Assembly (NCBI GenBank): GCA_001508835.1
Contig: LGFB01000056.1
Location: forward strand, 1 to 7,720
Length of the DNA stretch: 7,720 nt
Direction: 5' to 3'
DNA from: a bacterium 42_11
Lineage (GTDB): Bacteria > Synergistota > GBS-1
How positions within the stretch are numbered: the first letter of the stretch is position 1; every line of letters starts with the position of its first letter. Both the position numbers and the translations under genes were made by a program. Positions 6,019-7,720 of this stretch are shown here, piece after piece. The notes under the pieces are model-generated. The model had not been told where the DNA came from and did no database searches. It saw only the letters and a list, made by a program, of their open reading frames with translations.

Positions 6019-6975
6019 TTACTCTCCTCCTTCCCCAGTATCGGATTTTTCCTCTTTAAGTTTTAACCCCAGTTTTTGAAGTTTTTCTCGAATTTCTACA
6101 AGCGATTTTTTGCCCAAATTTCTTATTTTAAGCAATTCCTCTGGAGTCTTCTGAACAAGTTCGCCAACAGTCTTAATCCCTGCTCTCAGCAAACAATTTT
6201 CAGACCTAACAGAAAGTTCTAATTCCTTTATAGGCAGTGAAAAGAGGGTATCCTCCCTTGCCTCCAAAGATTCTATTCCTTTCTGAGCTGTGGCAGATGG
6301 AACAAGTTTTGTAAACTCAGAGAAGTATTCCACGAGTATGTTAGCTCCCTGAGACAATGCTTCCTCAGGAGAAGACCTACCATCAGTCCATATCTCTAAT
6401 ATCAGCCTCTCGCACTGGGTATACTGTTCATATCTGGTCTCCTCAACTTTATAAGCTACCTTCGTAACCGGGCTAAAAACGGCATCTATCAGAAGAAAAT
6501 CGATAGGTAAATTAGGCTTTCTTTCCCTTTCGAGAGGTAGATAACCAATACCATTTTCTACATAAAGATCCATTTTCAAGCTAGCTCCCTCATCAAGAGC
6601 CGCAATATGATGCTCAGGATTAATTATCTCTACATCGCTATCTGCTTCAATGTCTCCTGCTTTAACATCCCTTTCTCCTTGAACCTCCAACCTCAAGAGC
6701 TTAGGTTCCCTCGAATGTAATTTAAGCTTGATATTCTTAATGTTAAATAAAATTTCTATAACATCCTCCCTTACCCCCGGAATTGTAGAAAATTCATGAA
6801 AAACTCCTTCTATCCTTACAGCGGTTATGGCTGCTCCCGGTAAAGAGGAAAAAAGAACCCTTCTTAATGCATTCCCTAAGGTATTACCAAAGCCCCTATT
6901 CAAAGGTTCTACTATAAATAAACCATACTTCGAATCCAAAACTCTTTTTTCTATATGCGGAGCAAGAAATTTCAT
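6019..6975 (-). CDS. rpoA: DNA-directed RNA polymerase subunit alpha
   Basis: Alpha subunit of RNA polymerase. Its dimer is the platform for beta and beta' assembly, and its C-terminal domain binds UP-element DNA and activators. With the ATG at 6975 the protein has 318 residues, a normal length. The N-terminal domain (about 1-225) has the dimer and assembly signature [20 protein letters not shown] near residues 26-45 and [19 protein letters not shown] near 58-76. The C-terminal domain (about 246-305) has [12 protein letters not shown] with R257 and N260, at the positions of the DNA-contacting R265 and N268 of E. coli, followed by [11 protein letters not shown] longer reading from TTG at 6984 would add three residues but has unsuitable ribosome-binding spacing. 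The Gly/Glu-rich tail (GEGGE) is encoded by the Shine-Dalgarno sequence of rplQ, which starts two bases after the stop. Confidence 0.97.
   Translation of the reverse strand: MKFLAPHIEKRVLDSKYGLFIVEPLNRGFGNTLGNALRRVLFSSLPGAAITAVRIEGVFHEFSTIPGVREDVIEILFNIKNIKLKLHSREPKLLRLEVQGERDVKAGDIEADSDVEIINPEHHIAALDEGASLKMDLYVENGIGYLPLERERKPNLPIDFLLIDAVFSPVTKVAYKVEETRYEQYTQCERLILEIWTDGRSSPEEALSQGANILVEYFSEFTKLVPSATAQKGIESLEAREDTLFSLPIKELELSVRSENCLLRAGIKTVGELVQKTPEELLKIRNLGKKSLVEIREKLQKLGLKLKEEKSDTGEGGE
6026..6032 (-). promoter_or_regulatory. Ribosome binding site of rplQ inside the rpoA 3' end
   Basis: AAGGAGG on the minus strand lies 9 bases before the rplQ ATG at 6016, wholly within the last codons of rpoA, where it encodes part of the GEGGE tail. 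Confidence 0.75.
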
Positions 6976-6986
6976 CTTTCCCAAAA

Positions 6987-6992
6987 CCTCCT
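6987..6992 (-). promoter_or_regulatory. Ribosome binding site deciding the rpoA start
   Basis: AGGAGG on the minus strand starts inside the rpsD stop codon (TAG, then GAGG). It is 11 bases from the ATG at 6975 but only 2 bases from an in-frame TTG at 6984. The spacing rules out the TTG and supports the ATG as the rpoA start. Confidence 0.8.
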
Positions 6993-7626
6993 AACGGGAG
7001 TAGAACTCTACCACTAATTGTAAGTTAACTATCCTCGCAGTGTCTATTTGATCTATCTCTGGTAAGCTTACAACCCTTCCTCTTAAGTTTTCAATATCCA
7101 CTTCCAACCACGATGGTACAGATATAGTACTTTCGGAACTGGAGATATTTTTAAACATCTCCAATTCTTTACTCTGCGGTCTGATCTCTATCACATCACC
7201 TGGGTCAACAAGATAAGAAGGTGTTGTCACCTTTTTTCCATTAACTAGAACATGCCCGTGATTTACTATTTGCCTAGCTGCTCTCCTGCTGGGTGCAAAT
7301 CCAAGTCTAAAAACTACATTGTCTAGTCTCCTTTCAAGAAGTTTTAAGAAATTATCCCCCGTCATTCCAGCTTGCTTAGTTGCCATCTCAAAAAAGCGTT
7401 CAAACTGTTTTTCTCTCATTCCATATATCTTCCTTAACTTCTGCTTTTCCCTCAATCTTAAACCATATTCTGTCAACTTTCTCCTTCTTTCCCTGCCGTG
7501 CATTCCTGGAAAAAACGGTCTTCTGACCATTGGACATTTATCTGAAGAACACTTTTCCCCTTTCAAAAATAATTTTACCCCTTCGGTCCTGCACAATCTG
7601 CATATAGGCCCTATATACTTGCTCAT
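6991..7626 (-). CDS. rpsD: 30S ribosomal protein S4, zinc-ribbon (C+) form
   Basis: Primary 16S rRNA binding protein that starts assembly of the 30S body and, in many bacteria, represses its own operon. The 211-residue length is typical. The N-terminus carries four cysteines, C9, C12, C26 and C31, in the pattern of zinc-binding S4 proteins such as that of Thermus thermophilus. The S4 RNA-binding domain runs from about residue 99 to 160 ([29 protein letters not shown]), and the protein ends in the classic VVEFYSR. The start is fixed by a strong Shine-Dalgarno site. The gene sits between rpsK and rpoA, as in most bacteria but not in Bacillus subtilis, where rpsD is elsewhere. Its TAG stop is part of the rpoA ribosome binding site. 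No S4 target site can be seen, since the operon leader is outside the window. Confidence 0.97.
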   Translation of the reverse strand: MSKYIGPICRLCRTEGVKLFLKGEKCSSDKCPMVRRPFFPGMHGRERRRKLTEYGLRLREKQKLRKIYGMREKQFERFFEMATKQAGMTGDNFLKLLERRLDNVVFRLGFAPSRRAARQIVNHGHVLVNGKKVTTPSYLVDPGDVIEIRPQSKELEMFKNISSSESTISVPSWLEVDIENLRGRVVSLPEIDQIDTARIVNLQLVVEFYSR

Positions 7627-7637
7627 CGAGAGTATAG

Positions 7638-7645
7638 CCTCCTTT
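7638..7645 (-). promoter_or_regulatory. Ribosome binding site of rpsD
   Basis: On the minus strand AAAGGAGG lies 11 bases before the ATG at 7626, in the 30-base gap between rpsK and rpsD. It is nearly a full match to the 16S rRNA tail and fixes the rpsD start. The gap shows no promoter and no stable hairpin, only a weak four-pair TTTC/GAAA possibility. Confidence 0.8.
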
Positions 7646-7656
7646 CTTTTGAAAAA

Positions 7657-7720
7657 TTAGACTCTGCGCCTCGATGGAGGACGACATCCATCATGTGGAA
7701 TAGGAGTAACATCCTTTATA
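7657..7720 (-). CDS. rpsK: 30S ribosomal protein S11, C-terminal end (partial)
   Basis: The last 20 codons and the TAA stop of a gene whose start lies beyond the right edge of the window. The translated tail reads IKDVTPIPHDGCRPPSRRRV. This matches the highly conserved C-terminus of ribosomal protein S11 (E. coli and Bacillus have ...DVTPIPHNGCRPPKRRRV). S11 sits on the platform of the 30S subunit near the mRNA exit. Its place directly upstream of rpsD and rpoA is the normal alpha-operon order, which supports the call. Only the tail is visible, so nothing can be said about the start or regulation. Confidence 0.93.
   Translation of the reverse strand, partial: IKDVTPIPHDGCRPPSRRRV

Noticed and set aside
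6991..7626. Unusual cysteine cluster at the S4 N-terminus as a novel feature.
   Set aside because: The four-cysteine zinc ribbon is a known form of S4 in several bacterial lineages, so it is useful only as a weak taxonomic hint.

Overview
All genes in this window read on the minus strand, so the biological order runs from high to low coordinates. Eight complete genes and one gene tail form an unbroken chain. The only gap above 20 bases lies between rpsK and rpsD. Most later junctions overlap by 4 to 26 bases, and no promoter or hairpin terminator is visible inside the chain. The first part (7720 to 5663) is the end of the bacterial alpha operon: rpsK tail, rpsD, rpoA, rplQ. Next (5666 to 3252) are the three energising subunits of a group II ECF vitamin/metal importer, ecfA1-ecfA2-ecfT, and then truA (3261 to 2485).

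The order rplQ-ecfA1-ecfA2-ecfT-truA is well known from Firmicutes, where truA is usually followed by rplM-rpsI. Here truA instead overlaps a molybdo-hydroxylase type FAD subunit (2510 to 1716). That gene overlaps a very short [2Fe-2S] protein (1735 to 1484), which overlaps an NCS2/NAT nucleobase permease (1487 to 93). The FAD and iron-sulfur proteins look like the electron-transfer parts of a xanthine dehydrogenase-like enzyme. No molybdenum subunit is present, and the iron-sulfur protein lacks the usual second-cluster domain. With the permease they suggest a purine or related heterocycle uptake and redox function, but this is inference.

A new transcription unit begins directly after the permease stop codon, also on the minus strand. 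A strong promoter (TTGCCT, 17 bases, extended TGCTATAAT) leads into the 5' part of what looks like a cobalamin riboswitch, cut by the window edge. A B12-related gene or operon is therefore expected just outside the window.

The source is an AT-rich bacterium with strong Shine-Dalgarno sites (AAGGAGG type). It has frequent AGA/AGG and ATA codons, a zinc-ribbon form of S4 and an ECF module in the ribosomal operon. This fits an anaerobic, possibly thermophilic Firmicute or a neighbouring lineage such as Synergistota or Atribacterota. The sequence alone does not let me place it more exactly.
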